Assembly (NCBI RefSeq): GCF_037154085.1
Contig: NZ_JBANRM010000003.1
Span: 496,001 to 560,000 of the forward strand
Direction of reading: 5' to 3'
From: Andeanibacterium fulvum
GTDB taxonomy: Bacteria > Pseudomonadota > Alphaproteobacteria > Sphingomonadales > Sphingomonadaceae
DNA length: 64,000 bases
Under the pieces are notes generated by a model, which worked only from the letters and a program-made list of their open reading frames with translations, ran no database searches and was not told the origin of the DNA. The position numbers and the translations under genes were made by a program. Below, in pieces: positions 25,601 to 32,966 of this stretch (positions are counted from its first letter, which is position 1; each line of letters begins with the position of its first letter).

Positions 25601-27384
25601 AGCACATTGCCGGTGGCGGCCAGCGAACTGTTATCCGCACTATCGGCGGAATAGTTGATGAAGACGAACCCTTCCTGATCGGCGACGACGTCCGCCGTGT
25701 ACTGGCTCTGGAGGCTGGTCACGAGAGCGTTGCCGTCGGCGGAGAGATTGCCATCGGGCCCCGTACCGCCCGTCAGCACCACGCCCGTCAGCGGCGCGTC
25801 GATATCCGTCGCCGCGAGCGACAGAAGCTGGCTCACTTGGTTGCCATAGGCAGAAGCTGCCGAACGGTTTCCGTCCACCGTCACATCGCTGCCGGGCAGG
25901 GAACCCTGGCCATAATAGGCAACGTCGGCAGAGAGCGTGCTGGCAACAACCTGCGCCGTTACGTCCGTGTGGACGTTGGTCTGCTGGCTGGCCACGGCGA
26001 CCGTGCCGGAAAACGACGCGGCGCCTTCCCCGCTTTGGAAAGCACTGCTGGCAGTGTTGCCGCGAGCGGTCGCCAGCGCATCATTGCCGGAAACACTCAC
26101 CGATCCGTTCTCGATCGCCTGCACCCAGGTGGAGACGATCGGATTTATGTTGCTGGCGAGGATGTCAGTCCGAGCGGAGTCGCCTGTGCCATTGTTGCCC
26201 TGGCTGTTGTGAATCACGAGATCGGCAGCAACCGTGCTCGTCAAAGTGACACCGCTATAGACGGTATCCACTGCCGCGCCGGAGGAGCCCGCCCCCTGGA
26301 ACGACATCCCGTCATCGAGCACGATGCGGTTGCCCGCCACGCCGTCGCCCAAGGCTTCGTTCCCGGTGGCGCTGGCGCTGACCGTGTTGTCGGAGACGAG
26401 CATGCTGCCGGTCAGCAAATTGGTTGCGCCAACGCTGGAGGTCCCGATGGTCGAATAGATCGAACCCTGCGTAGTGGCCTCGATCGACCCCGTGCCGCCG
26501 GTGTCATTGTTGATCTGGCCATTGGTGACAACCGCGCTGCCGGTGAAGATCGGCGCCCCGCCCGCCTGGACGGCAATCAGGGATGTGGAGACATTGCCCT
26601 TGGCAGTCGATCCGATCAGATTGTCGCTGACCACCAGATCGGCCGACACAGTGTTGTCGCCCGTGCTTGCGAGGTCGAGATAGATATTGTTGCGGCTGTC
26701 CGCACCGGCATCGGCAAGAACCTGAGGGTCAATCTGCAACTGGACCGTGCTGGCGACCAGACTGCCGGTCGCATCGAGCCAGTCCGCGGCAACCCCGGCG
26801 GTAAGGGTCGACGACCCGGCAGTGCCGGATGCGTAATCGTTCGGAATCTCGCCGGAAAGCGAGGTACTGCCGATATTGCCCGAGGCGCTTGCAGCGATCC
26901 GGTTATCGGTCACAGTGACTGAGCCGTCCTGGAAATCGTCGAGTTCCGCGCGGATCGCGTTGCCGGATGCCTCTGCGATTACCGAACTGAAATTGGTCTC
27001 GAAGCCCAGCGCTGCCGCACCGTCCGCGTTGAAATCAATCTCGATCACCGAAAGATCGATCGAGTTCACGAAGTTGTTGGCGCGCGCCACTGCCTGAACG
27101 TCGTTACCGTCCACCAGAAGGTCGCTGGTTGTGATCGGAGTTTCGGTCTCGACGACCCCGCCCCTGGTATCGACGATCTGCGAGGAAACGGTCGCCACAT
27201 TGCTCAGCACCGCGTCCACGACGTCATGCGCATTGGCGTCAGTATCGGTTGTCAGCGGCCCCGGCAGTGTGGGCGAGATGGTCGTTTCCGCGGCCTGCGC
27301 GCCGGTGACGATCAGCGACGCGGCCATGGCCGTGCCTACCGAGACCATATAATTAATACGGCCCCTATTGGTCGATTTGTTCAT
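22603..27384 (-). CDS. Giant secreted beta-repeat protein (adhesin/holdfast- or curlin-like)
   Basis: The start at 27384 is chosen because AAAAGGGG precedes it and a signal peptide follows (MNKSTNRGRINYMVSVGTAMAASL...TGAQA). This gives 1,593 residues. About 18 irregular repeats recur at spacings of about 60-110 residues. The core pattern is S-h-x-h-x-x-N-x-x-x-A-x-A-x-G-N-x-x-x-N-x-h (h hydrophobic), as in SVTVTGNATSAEASGNRAFN and DVTVDGNRSAASAYGNQVS. The composition is Ala/Ser/Thr/Val/Asn with almost no Lys or Cys. Around residues 980-1085 a non-repeat insert holds two Cys (LPCAPDLCVNPG) and aromatic residues. There is no C-terminal autotransporter barrel and no adjacent secretion gene. Regularly spaced Asn and Gly fit a stacked beta structure on the cell surface. 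The exact function is unknown; adhesion is inferred. Confidence 0.8.
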   Translation of the reverse strand: MNKSTNRGRINYMVSVGTAMAASLIVTGAQAAETTISPTLPGPLTTDTDANAHDVVDAVLSNVATVSSQIVDTRGGVVETETPITTSDLLVDGNDVQAVARANNFVNSIDLSVIEIDFNADGAAALGFETNFSSVIAEASGNAIRAELDDFQDGSVTVTDNRIAASASGNIGSTSLSGEIPNDYASGTAGSSTLTAGVAADWLDATGSLVASTVQLQIDPQVLADAGADSRNNIYLDLASTGDNTVSADLVVSDNLIGSTAKGNVSTSLIAVQAGGAPIFTGSAVVTNGQINNDTGGTGSIEATTQGSIYSTIGTSSVGATNLLTGSMLVSDNTVSASATGNEALGDGVAGNRIVLDDGMSFQGAGSSGAAVDTVYSGVTLTSTVAADLVIHNSQGNNGTGDSARTDILASNINPIVSTWVQAIENGSVSVSGNDALATARGNTASSAFQSGEGAASFSGTVAVASQQTNVHTDVTAQVVASTLSADVAYYGQGSLPGSDVTVDGNRSAASAYGNQVSQLLSLAATDIDAPLTGVVLTGGTGPDGNLSADGNALVTSLQSQYTADVVADQEGFVFINYSADSADNSSLAATGNVLEAVALGNSGSNAASVAGTDLATGAGVANVQIIADNSAVSASSDGEVWIAGYSVNTSDLELTGNLGRAIAYGNSVGNSLSVEGEVLEVSSDESQLGSLVTLDTGATDGFVFDNSVLPVVDAAYGLLNDQASSAAISAQAFGYVGTDAAFGIYVDNVSGSSLATDENVLVGAAYGNDATNAASLAAGNLTASEGAIGGEPDFATVMNVTSVQALGTASTITVQVGGFNTVETQIGFYSGGGVSTSSVSTSDNAVQALAYGNRATNSVAVEATNIDTEADSFPGGTRGEASVLGGEARTDASFGLNNAQSARGTIDVSLIDASGSSPVRVMTEVANEVTESSVVSNGNTIMSGATANRADNLVDLSANGLATTGALTNYQIADADITSSIGVAEQTLDYWTTLSILPCAPDLCVNPGSAYDVVSISRLSPEEYDYLLANGWFVSGTELRRENTSVPSVITVAEGAEFDAAFLSYVLGGPGFQLDYIAPFADPGGVTVSVAENVSYSTIAVDGNAISGSVTGNSANNTVTAEGTDVPDGSDHFATWATTDGASTTALGDYMLANSQIVGDRDLTSLVYGRFSIEVADSADIWETTLSVDDNSQASRAVANTVSNSLELDAVNTAAGAALVSNQDSAADVVAVSNLDVTAPGAATASSISMSGNSNLALATINNASNSVVVSATNAGPVTFARDVLLDADTDEVAVGDHVLLNRQLASNVVTATAVTSVHNGDTLPGFDSIDLSSVTVTGNATSAEASGNRAFNSMDIEGTASLGASAGMLNVQASTATVSASGTMSAGIVLNGNDPVVAALQTSSISLGENTTSVLARGNAANNVLNYSAGAGYGDVSFFGTSGSSIAAGSDVDAVVTARAAILNVQSNSGDGVSATSTDASYLVAFNVDLDFAAMANASVGVIGNSVQAAAYGNTASNLLTVTALNTGMPTAAIGNSQTNSASVVASVTTVTVGIQSGVGAITGSSLSVTGNTVSATAIGNNAASAITAGF

Positions 27385-27413
27385 GATGTGCCCCTTTTGA
27401 AGTCGCGGCGACC

Positions 27414-27441
27414 CGGATCGAACTTGCGAAGCTTCGATCCG
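27414..27441 (-). promoter_or_regulatory. Leader hairpin before the repeat-protein gene
   Basis: CGGATCGAA and TTCGATCCG form a perfect 9-bp stem with a 10-base loop, 29 bp before the start codon. It may stabilise the mRNA or tune translation of the large surface protein. Confidence 0.45.
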
Positions 27442-27653
27442 AATTTTCTGCGACACACCCGTTAACTATCTTTAGCGGGGGCAATCAAGCGAAACTCCCT
27501 CTTTCGGTCAAAGAGACCAATCGAAAAAACACTTTTGACACAATGTAATATTCGGCGATCCTTAAATCGCCCGCGACAGGAGGGCCCTTGCGCCCACGAC
27601 AATTTCCCGGAGCAAGTAGGCAATTCCGATAGCCGGAAAATCACACAAGGAGA

Positions 27654-27681
27654 CGGGCCGAATTTGCGGGAATTCGGCCCG
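27654..27681 (-). terminator. Terminator hairpin after the phosphonoacetaldehyde hydrolase gene
   Basis: CGGGCCGAATT and AATTCGGCCCG form a perfect 11-bp stem with a 6-base loop, 35 bp past the stop at 27717. The following bases on the minus strand are only moderately T-rich. Confidence 0.65.
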
Positions 27682-27716
27682 TGAACGATAATGGAATTGC
27701 CTTCACAGCGGGGCCA

Positions 27717-28517
27717 TCACTCCGCCAGCGGCAATCCTTCAAGCGCCCCCGGCAAGTCTGCCACGCTGTCGATCACAAGGTGCGCCCCGGCTTTAAGCAG
27801 CTTCTTGCGCGCGCGGGAAAGACGCTCTTCCCGGTCGGCAGGAGCCAGGGCAGCAAGCTCTTCCGGCGTCAGGCCGATCTCATTGCCGCTGGCGGCCACG
27901 CCTACGGTCCACAAGCCCGCCGCGCGCCCTTCGGCAATGCCCACTTCGGTATCGTCCACCTTCACGCAGGCACTGGCGGGCCACACGCCCAGTTCGACGA
28001 GGTTCTTCCACGCCATCAGCGGCGAAGGGCGGCCTTCCGCGGTCTCGCCCGCGCAGACCAGGCAATCGGGGACATAACCCTGATCGGCAGCGAGCGGCAG
28101 GATTTCGTCCATCATCTCCCGCGTGTAGCCCGTGCAGGACCCGATCTTGACGCCCGCCTGCCGCAGATCGCGCACCACATCGGCCGCGCCGGGGATCAGC
28201 ACCGCGCATTCGCGCGCCGCAGCGATCATTGCAGGGCCGATCACATCGAACAGGCGATAGGCGTCATCCGGCTGGGGCGGCACGCCCTTGGCTGCTTCCC
28301 ACGCCGCAGCGATCCGCGGCTTGGCCAGCAGGCAGGCAATGTGATCCCACTTGGCCCGGCCCATATCCTCATGCGCTTCGGCTTCGGTGATCGGCACGCC
28401 GTGCTCTTCGAACAGCTTGACCAGCGCCATCACCGGCGCACGGCTGCCGAAATCGATCATGGTACCCGCCCAATCGAAGATGACCGCCTTGAGCGCGGGA
28501 GGGAAATTTGCCTGCAT
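27717..28517 (-). CDS. phnX: Phosphonoacetaldehyde hydrolase
   Basis: The 266-residue HAD-superfamily enzyme has the diagnostic nucleophile loop VIFDWAGTM (Asp15). The cap-domain lysine in MGRAKWDHI (Lys56) forms the Schiff base with the aldehyde. HAD motifs appear in SCTGYTREMMDEILP and in KVDDTEVGIAEGRAAG. It cleaves the carbon-phosphorus bond of phosphonoacetaldehyde to acetaldehyde and phosphate in the cytoplasm. It is the last gene of the transporter-oxidase-phnX unit, 10 bp after the oxidase. No 2-aminoethylphosphonate transaminase (PhnW) is present in the window, so the aldehyde must come from another enzyme, probably the adjacent oxidase. Confidence 0.94.
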   Translation of the reverse strand: MQANFPPALKAVIFDWAGTMIDFGSRAPVMALVKLFEEHGVPITEAEAHEDMGRAKWDHIACLLAKPRIAAAWEAAKGVPPQPDDAYRLFDVIGPAMIAAARECAVLIPGAADVVRDLRQAGVKIGSCTGYTREMMDEILPLAADQGYVPDCLVCAGETAEGRPSPLMAWKNLVELGVWPASACVKVDDTEVGIAEGRAAGLWTVGVAASGNEIGLTPEELAALAPADREERLSRARKKLLKAGAHLVIDSVADLPGALEGLPLAE

Positions 28518-28527
28518 GGGATGCCTT

Positions 28528-29667
28528 TCAATCTTCGAGGAATGAGGAAATCACGTCTTCAGCCAGTGCGAACGACGTGGATGCGCCAGTGCCGCTGGTG
28601 ACCACTACCAGCCGCACGCCCGGCAAGGGGCTGCGCACGATGCTGTGTTCGGGGCCGCTGGCGTATGTGCCGGTCCAGCGCTCAATCACCAGGGGCGCAT
28701 GGCCGAACAATTCGGCGAACTCGCGCAGCATCAGTTCGTCGATCGCGGCATGGCTGAAAGGTGTGGGCGTGGGGCCGTAGACATGGCTGTCCCCCACCAC
28801 CAGCGAGCCATCCGCACTCTGCACCGCGATCAGGTGGATGCCGTGCTCCAGTTCTTCGGCAGCATCGCGCATCAGGCGGCGGCGGAGCGGACCGGTGGCG
28901 CAAAGCTCGCTATAGCCGAGATAGCGCACCATGCTGAGATCGCTCATCACCGGATTGGGCAGGCGCCAGCCCGGTGCGGCAAGGCGCAACATCTGCAACT
29001 GGCAGCGCGTGATCCCTTCAGCCGCATAATCCGCGGGGAACAGACCTGCCCAATCGTCCCCCGGGCAAGCGACGATCCGGGGGGCGGCGAGACGGGTGCC
29101 GTCCGCCAGCAGCACGCTGCCCGGCCCGATCCGGCTAACAGAGGCGCCGCGCAGGATTTCCACTCCCATTGCCTGTTCCAGCCAGCGCGCCAGAAGCGGA
29201 ATGGCCGTGCGGGATTCCACCCGCAGGTCTGCAGTGGAGAGCAGCGCCCCGCCGAACTCTGCCCTCAATTGCGGGCAATGGGCGCGCGCTTCCGCACGCG
29301 AGAGCAGCCTGCACTCTTCCCCCATCTCAGTGGCGGCGAAAGCCTCGATCACGTCCACGGCCTCGGGCCGATGGGCAACAAGCAGCAGCCCCTCCTGCTC
29401 CACGGCAATGCCCGCCTGTGGCGCGATCTCACGCCAGATGGCAGCGCTGCGCCGGGCCAATTGCCACACTCGCCCGCGCTGTTGCCCGGTAACGGTGACG
29501 AAGCCAAAATTGCGGATCGAGGCCCCGTTGGCCTGCGCGTCACGGTCAACCACCAGCACGCGCAGCCCCCTGCGTGAGGCGGCAAGCGCATGGGCGAGGC
29601 CGACGATCCCCGCGCCGACGACGATCAGGTCAGGCTGCGGCGACGGCATGGGCGTGCCTCCGGCCAA
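28528..29667 (-). CDS. FAD-dependent amine oxidase, phosphonate-associated (TIGR03364-like)
   Basis: The 379-residue protein (373 if the second Met at 29649 is used) is a DAO-type flavoprotein. The dinucleotide-binding loop is DLIVVGAGIVGLAHALAASRRGLRVLVVDRD, and the end (GVRLVVVTSGTGASTSFALAEDVISSF) matches the family. Members of TIGR03364 sit in phosphonate operons. Related enzymes oxidise N-methylated or free 2-aminoethylphosphonate to phosphonoacetaldehyde, which would feed PhnX next door. The substrate here is inferred from that context. Its start overlaps the end of the transporter gene by 20-38 bp. Confidence 0.85.
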   Translation of the reverse strand: MAGGTPMPSPQPDLIVVGAGIVGLAHALAASRRGLRVLVVDRDAQANGASIRNFGFVTVTGQQRGRVWQLARRSAAIWREIAPQAGIAVEQEGLLLVAHRPEAVDVIEAFAATEMGEECRLLSRAEARAHCPQLRAEFGGALLSTADLRVESRTAIPLLARWLEQAMGVEILRGASVSRIGPGSVLLADGTRLAAPRIVACPGDDWAGLFPADYAAEGITRCQLQMLRLAAPGWRLPNPVMSDLSMVRYLGYSELCATGPLRRRLMRDAAEELEHGIHLIAVQSADGSLVVGDSHVYGPTPTPFSHAAIDELMLREFAELFGHAPLVIERWTGTYASGPEHSIVRSPLPGVRLVVVTSGTGASTSFALAEDVISSFLED

Positions 29668-30919
29668 GACGCAGATGGAAATAGAGCGCGGAACAGACCG
29701 TCAGCAGCGCCACGGCCCCCGCCGTCCAATATGCGCATTCGATATAGAAGGGCAGCCAGTCCATCGTCGGCGCGCCGAAGCTGCGATAGAGCAGCAGGGC
29801 AACGCTGCCGACATAGCCGGAACTGTCCGCGATATAGATCAGGAAGCCAGCATTGCCCGCATGGCCGATCGCCGCGATCATCCGGTCGAACAGCATCGCG
29901 TTGAACGGCGTATAGGCAAAATAGAGCCCTGCCCCGGTGAGGATCATATAGCCCAGCGGCCCCAGCAGGCCTGCCTGGAACGCCAGCGTGGACAGGCCCA
30001 GCAGCACCGCCCCGGCAAAGATGATCGCATGCATGGCCAGCAGGGCCCGCATATTGTCGCGGATCAGCATCAGCGCGCCAAGCGCGGCCAGTGCCACGAC
30101 CGCGACAGGCAGTTCGCTGGCGGAAAAGACCGAGGCGACCCCGCCATAACCCATGGCGGTCCACAACTCGGCGGCGAAATTGTCGCGGAAGTCGCGCATA
30201 GCGGTCAGCAGCACATAGCCGGAAACCAGTAGCACCATCGCCACGCCGTAATTGCGCAGGAAGGCAGCGCGATCCTTCTTCAGCATCGGCACGCGCACTG
30301 TCCGCTCCGCCTCGTCGCGCTCGTCAGGCGACGGCATGCGTTCAAGCAGGAAGAGCGAGACGAACAGGAGCGGGAAGAACAGTGCGCCGGTAAAGGCAGG
30401 CATCCAGATCTCGCTGACGCCCCAGCCCATTACCAGTACGGCGACCGACTTCACAGCGCCGGAAGAGATGATGAAGCTGGCACAGAGCACCGCGCCCAGC
30501 ACTTCGGAGACGCGCCGCCCCTCGACATAGCTGAACACCAGCCCCCAGATCATCCCCAGCGGCAGGCCGTTGAGGAACATGCAGGCGATGTTCCACGGCT
30601 CCGGGATCAGGGCGAACAGGATCAGGGCCAGCCAGGACGTGACGATCAGGCCCAATATGGCCAGTGCCCTGCCCCGGCGGCCGAATTCCGCGATCACGCG
30701 AATGCCGATCAGCTTGGACAGGGCATAGCCGAGCACCTGCGCGATCAGCAGCACCGTCTTGTAATCCAGCCCGCCAAGTATGGTCGCATGATCGGCAAAG
30801 GTCGCCGCAGCAAAGGGCTTCCGGAAGGCATACATGGCGAAATAGGCGCTGAAGGCGGCAACGCCGCCCAGGATAAGCGCCATCTTGCGCCCGCCGGGGG
30901 AGGATGTGGGATGGATCAA
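29630..30919 (-). CDS. MFS-type transporter, DUF5690-like, probable phosphonate uptake
   Basis: The 429-residue protein has about 12 hydrophobic segments and the opening AFSAYFAMYAFRKPFAAATF characteristic of DUF5690 and related sugar/phosphonate MFS proteins. The start at 30919 would be TTG and gives a 12-residue lead. An ATG at 30883 begins right at the first membrane segment and is possible. It is followed by the FAD oxidase and phnX, so it probably carries an aminoalkylphosphonate or a similar organophosphorus solute across the inner membrane. A GntR-type operator lies 44 bp upstream (30963-30984), with a Pho-box-like sequence next to it. Confidence 0.82.
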   Translation of the reverse strand: MIHPTSSPGGRKMALILGGVAAFSAYFAMYAFRKPFAAATFADHATILGGLDYKTVLLIAQVLGYALSKLIGIRVIAEFGRRGRALAILGLIVTSWLALILFALIPEPWNIACMFLNGLPLGMIWGLVFSYVEGRRVSEVLGAVLCASFIISSGAVKSVAVLVMGWGVSEIWMPAFTGALFFPLLFVSLFLLERMPSPDERDEAERTVRVPMLKKDRAAFLRNYGVAMVLLVSGYVLLTAMRDFRDNFAAELWTAMGYGGVASVFSASELPVAVVALAALGALMLIRDNMRALLAMHAIIFAGAVLLGLSTLAFQAGLLGPLGYMILTGAGLYFAYTPFNAMLFDRMIAAIGHAGNAGFLIYIADSSGYVGSVALLLYRSFGAPTMDWLPFYIECAYWTAGAVALLTVCSALYFHLRLGRRHAHAVAAA

Positions 30920-30962
30920 GGAAACACCGTCAAACAGAAATGCGACATTCGATGATGTCGGG

Positions 30963-30984
30963 GAATCTGGTATAGGCCAGATTC
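30963..30984. promoter_or_regulatory. GntR-type operator before the transporter-oxidase-phnX unit
   Basis: Perfect 8-bp arms GAATCTGG and CCAGATTC flank TATAGG. The core TGGTATAG-N-CCA fits operators of HutC-type GntR regulators such as DasR-like proteins (TGGTCTAGACCA). Related sites occur at 35146-35163 and 36086-36103. Confidence 0.75.
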
Positions 30985-31002
30985 ACTTCATTTACGTGAC
31001 AG
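30985..31002 (-). promoter_or_regulatory. Partial Pho-box-like sequence
   Basis: On the minus strand CTGTCAC-GTAA-ATGAAGT has a full first half-site and a weak second one (4 of 7) against CTGTCAT-N4-CTGTCAT. Its place just upstream of the operator mirrors the better Pho box at 36066. It overlaps the 3' end of the phosphoesterase gene. Confidence 0.4.
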
Positions 31003-32934
31003 CGCTTCCATGCCGGGCGCCCGATCTTCGCCTATTGGCGCCGCGCAAGTCGTCATGGCGGTGTTGTGCGGCGAGAAGGCTGCGCTATCCCGCATCCGCC
31101 CGTCAGCATCATACATCTCCAGTTCCAGCCGGCCCTGCCAGACCCGAACCAGCACGAAGTGAAAGCCGCTGAAGAGCGCTGCGGCAGTAGCGCTGGCGAC
31201 CGGCATGGCGCGTTCCGTATCGCCGCCTCCGCCGCCGGCCTGCACATAGGTCACGCCGCCGCATGCAGGCCTGCCATCGCGCAGCGGCCATGATCGCTCA
31301 TAGCTGTGAATATGGCCGGAAAGGACCAGATCGACGCCATATCGCTGATACAGATCGACGAAATCTCGCTGGATCTCGGGATCGCCACCGCTGGCGGGCG
31401 CGGAATAGCTGTCGCCATAATCGTCATCGTCGGAGCTGAAGGCGGGCTGGTGATGAACCGCGATCTTCCACTGCGCGCTCGACTGGGCGAGCGCCTGTTC
31501 CAGCCAGGCCCGTTGCTGCGCGCGAAAGCCCGGTTCCTGCCTTTCACGCAGATCGAGATTTCCATCGAGTACGAAGAAGTCGATATCCCCGATCCGGTAG
31601 GAGTAATAGCCGCGCCCATTGTCTGGCTGGTTGTGATAGCGATCGAAATTGGTGAACAATCGCAGATCGCTGGCCGGATCGACGACGTCCACGTCACCAT
31701 TGCCGCGGGCGGCCAGTACCGGGACGCGGGCTACCAATGGGCCCATGCCCACGAAGAACTCATCCGTCCAATGCCAGCGCCGCTCATCCTCCTCCCCGCC
31801 GACCAGATCGCCGGCCAGAAGAAGAAATTGCGGGCGCTGCTGCCAGATCAACTGGCTCAGCAGGGCATTCATGAAGGGCCGTTCCTGCGTATCGCCCATG
31901 ACCGCAAAGACCAGCGGAGCATCCTGCGGCGGCATCGTGCGGAAGGTCAGGATGCCGCTATCCACATGCTCTCCAGCCGCGTCCGTGCCGGTCACGCGAT
32001 AGAAATAGGGCGTGCCGGGTTCGAGCCCGGACAGAGTGGCCCGGTGCAACCTATCCCCCGTAGCGAAATCGAGCCGATGCCCGAACGCGGCAGTCTCACC
32101 CCATTCGACCTTACCCGATGCCGGCCGGTCCGTTTCCCAAAGCAGTTGCTGTTCCCGCGTGCCCGGAGGCGTGAGGTATGGCCCGGCCGTGAAACGCAGA
32201 TTTGCGCCCGATCCTCTCGCGGCGGCGGCGATTTCCTTCTGCCGCGCGGCGAATGCCTCCGCCACGTCCTGCGCGCTCATCGCCCGTTCCATTATCCAGG
32301 CACCGCGCACCAGATCGGGCAGCTTCATATGAGGCTCCGCCCCAAGATAGCCCACCAGATTGACGGACCGGAACGCCTGCCCCTCGCCGCGTGCTTCCCC
32401 CACCAGCAGACCGTTATGATATAGCCGCCAGTAAGTGCCGTCGAAACTGCCGACAATGTGGTGCAGGTAACGGCGATAGGGCGCAAAGTGGCTTGTCGAA
32501 GCCTCCGGCAGCCATTCCACCGGGCCGAAGCGAAGCGCCAAACCATTCTCGAACTTGCCGTTGCCCAGCACACTGAAATAACCGAGATTCCAGGCGAGCT
32601 TACCGTCTTCGCCGACACCGGCGAGCATTGTACCTACCGGGCGGTTCACATGATCGGACAGCCACAATTCAACGCTGAATGGCCCGGTTGTCGGAGCGGG
32701 CAACGCCATCGCGCCCTGCCTGACCTCCGATGCTTCCTGACCGAACATCAGCGGCGCTTGCCACTCTGGCGCATCCATCATCGGCGGCGCGATGGGCAGG
32801 GCCGCGTCCTCGGGCGCATCAGGCGGTGCAATGAGCTGGTAGGCCGGGCCATCGGGCACCCAGGCGAGCTCGGCCGGCGAAGCCCCAACCGCGAATAGCG
32901 CGCCCAATGCCGCGACTATTCTGCCCAGGCGCAT
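30988..32934 (-). CDS. Exported LamG/purple-acid-phosphatase-like metallophosphoesterase
   Basis: The start is ATG at 32934, with AGGA 6 bp before it; a GTG at 32970 overlapping the previous stop is the alternative. It gives 648 residues. A signal peptide (MRLGRIVAALGALFAVGASPAELA) leads to a LamG-like beta-sandwich (about residues 60-235), an Fn3-like domain (about 255-340), then calcineurin-type metallophosphoesterase motifs: VMGDTQ, LAGDLVGG, RGNGD, VHHQPAF and SGHIHSYER. The usual GNHE is replaced by GNGD, which loses one His. It should act in the periplasm or on the surface on a phosphate ester. It follows the phospholipase C gene directly and may release phosphate from the phospholipase product. 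Confidence 0.83.
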   Translation of the reverse strand: MRLGRIVAALGALFAVGASPAELAWVPDGPAYQLIAPPDAPEDAALPIAPPMMDAPEWQAPLMFGQEASEVRQGAMALPAPTTGPFSVELWLSDHVNRPVGTMLAGVGEDGKLAWNLGYFSVLGNGKFENGLALRFGPVEWLPEASTSHFAPYRRYLHHIVGSFDGTYWRLYHNGLLVGEARGEGQAFRSVNLVGYLGAEPHMKLPDLVRGAWIMERAMSAQDVAEAFAARQKEIAAAARGSGANLRFTAGPYLTPPGTREQQLLWETDRPASGKVEWGETAAFGHRLDFATGDRLHRATLSGLEPGTPYFYRVTGTDAAGEHVDSGILTFRTMPPQDAPLVFAVMGDTQERPFMNALLSQLIWQQRPQFLLLAGDLVGGEEDERRWHWTDEFFVGMGPLVARVPVLAARGNGDVDVVDPASDLRLFTNFDRYHNQPDNGRGYYSYRIGDIDFFVLDGNLDLRERQEPGFRAQQRAWLEQALAQSSAQWKIAVHHQPAFSSDDDDYGDSYSAPASGGDPEIQRDFVDLYQRYGVDLVLSGHIHSYERSWPLRDGRPACGGVTYVQAGGGGGDTERAMPVASATAAALFSGFHFVLVRVWQGRLELEMYDADGRMRDSAAFSPHNTAMTTCAAPIGEDRAPGMEALSRK

Positions 32935-32966
32935 AGCTGTTCCTGCCGCCGGCAAGGGGGCCACCG

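Larger units (their letters stand above)
27385..27716. other. Promoter/leader region of the repeat-protein gene
   Basis: This gene-free stretch is more AT-rich than its surroundings. It contains the phnX terminator (27654-27681) and a leader hairpin (27414-27441). I see no coding sequence and no confident -35/-10 pair. Confidence 0.5.

Noticed and set aside
22603..27384. Classification of the giant repeat protein as a type V autotransporter
   Set aside because: The C-terminus continues the repeats to the last residues (ATAIGNNAASAITAGF), and no translocator barrel is present.
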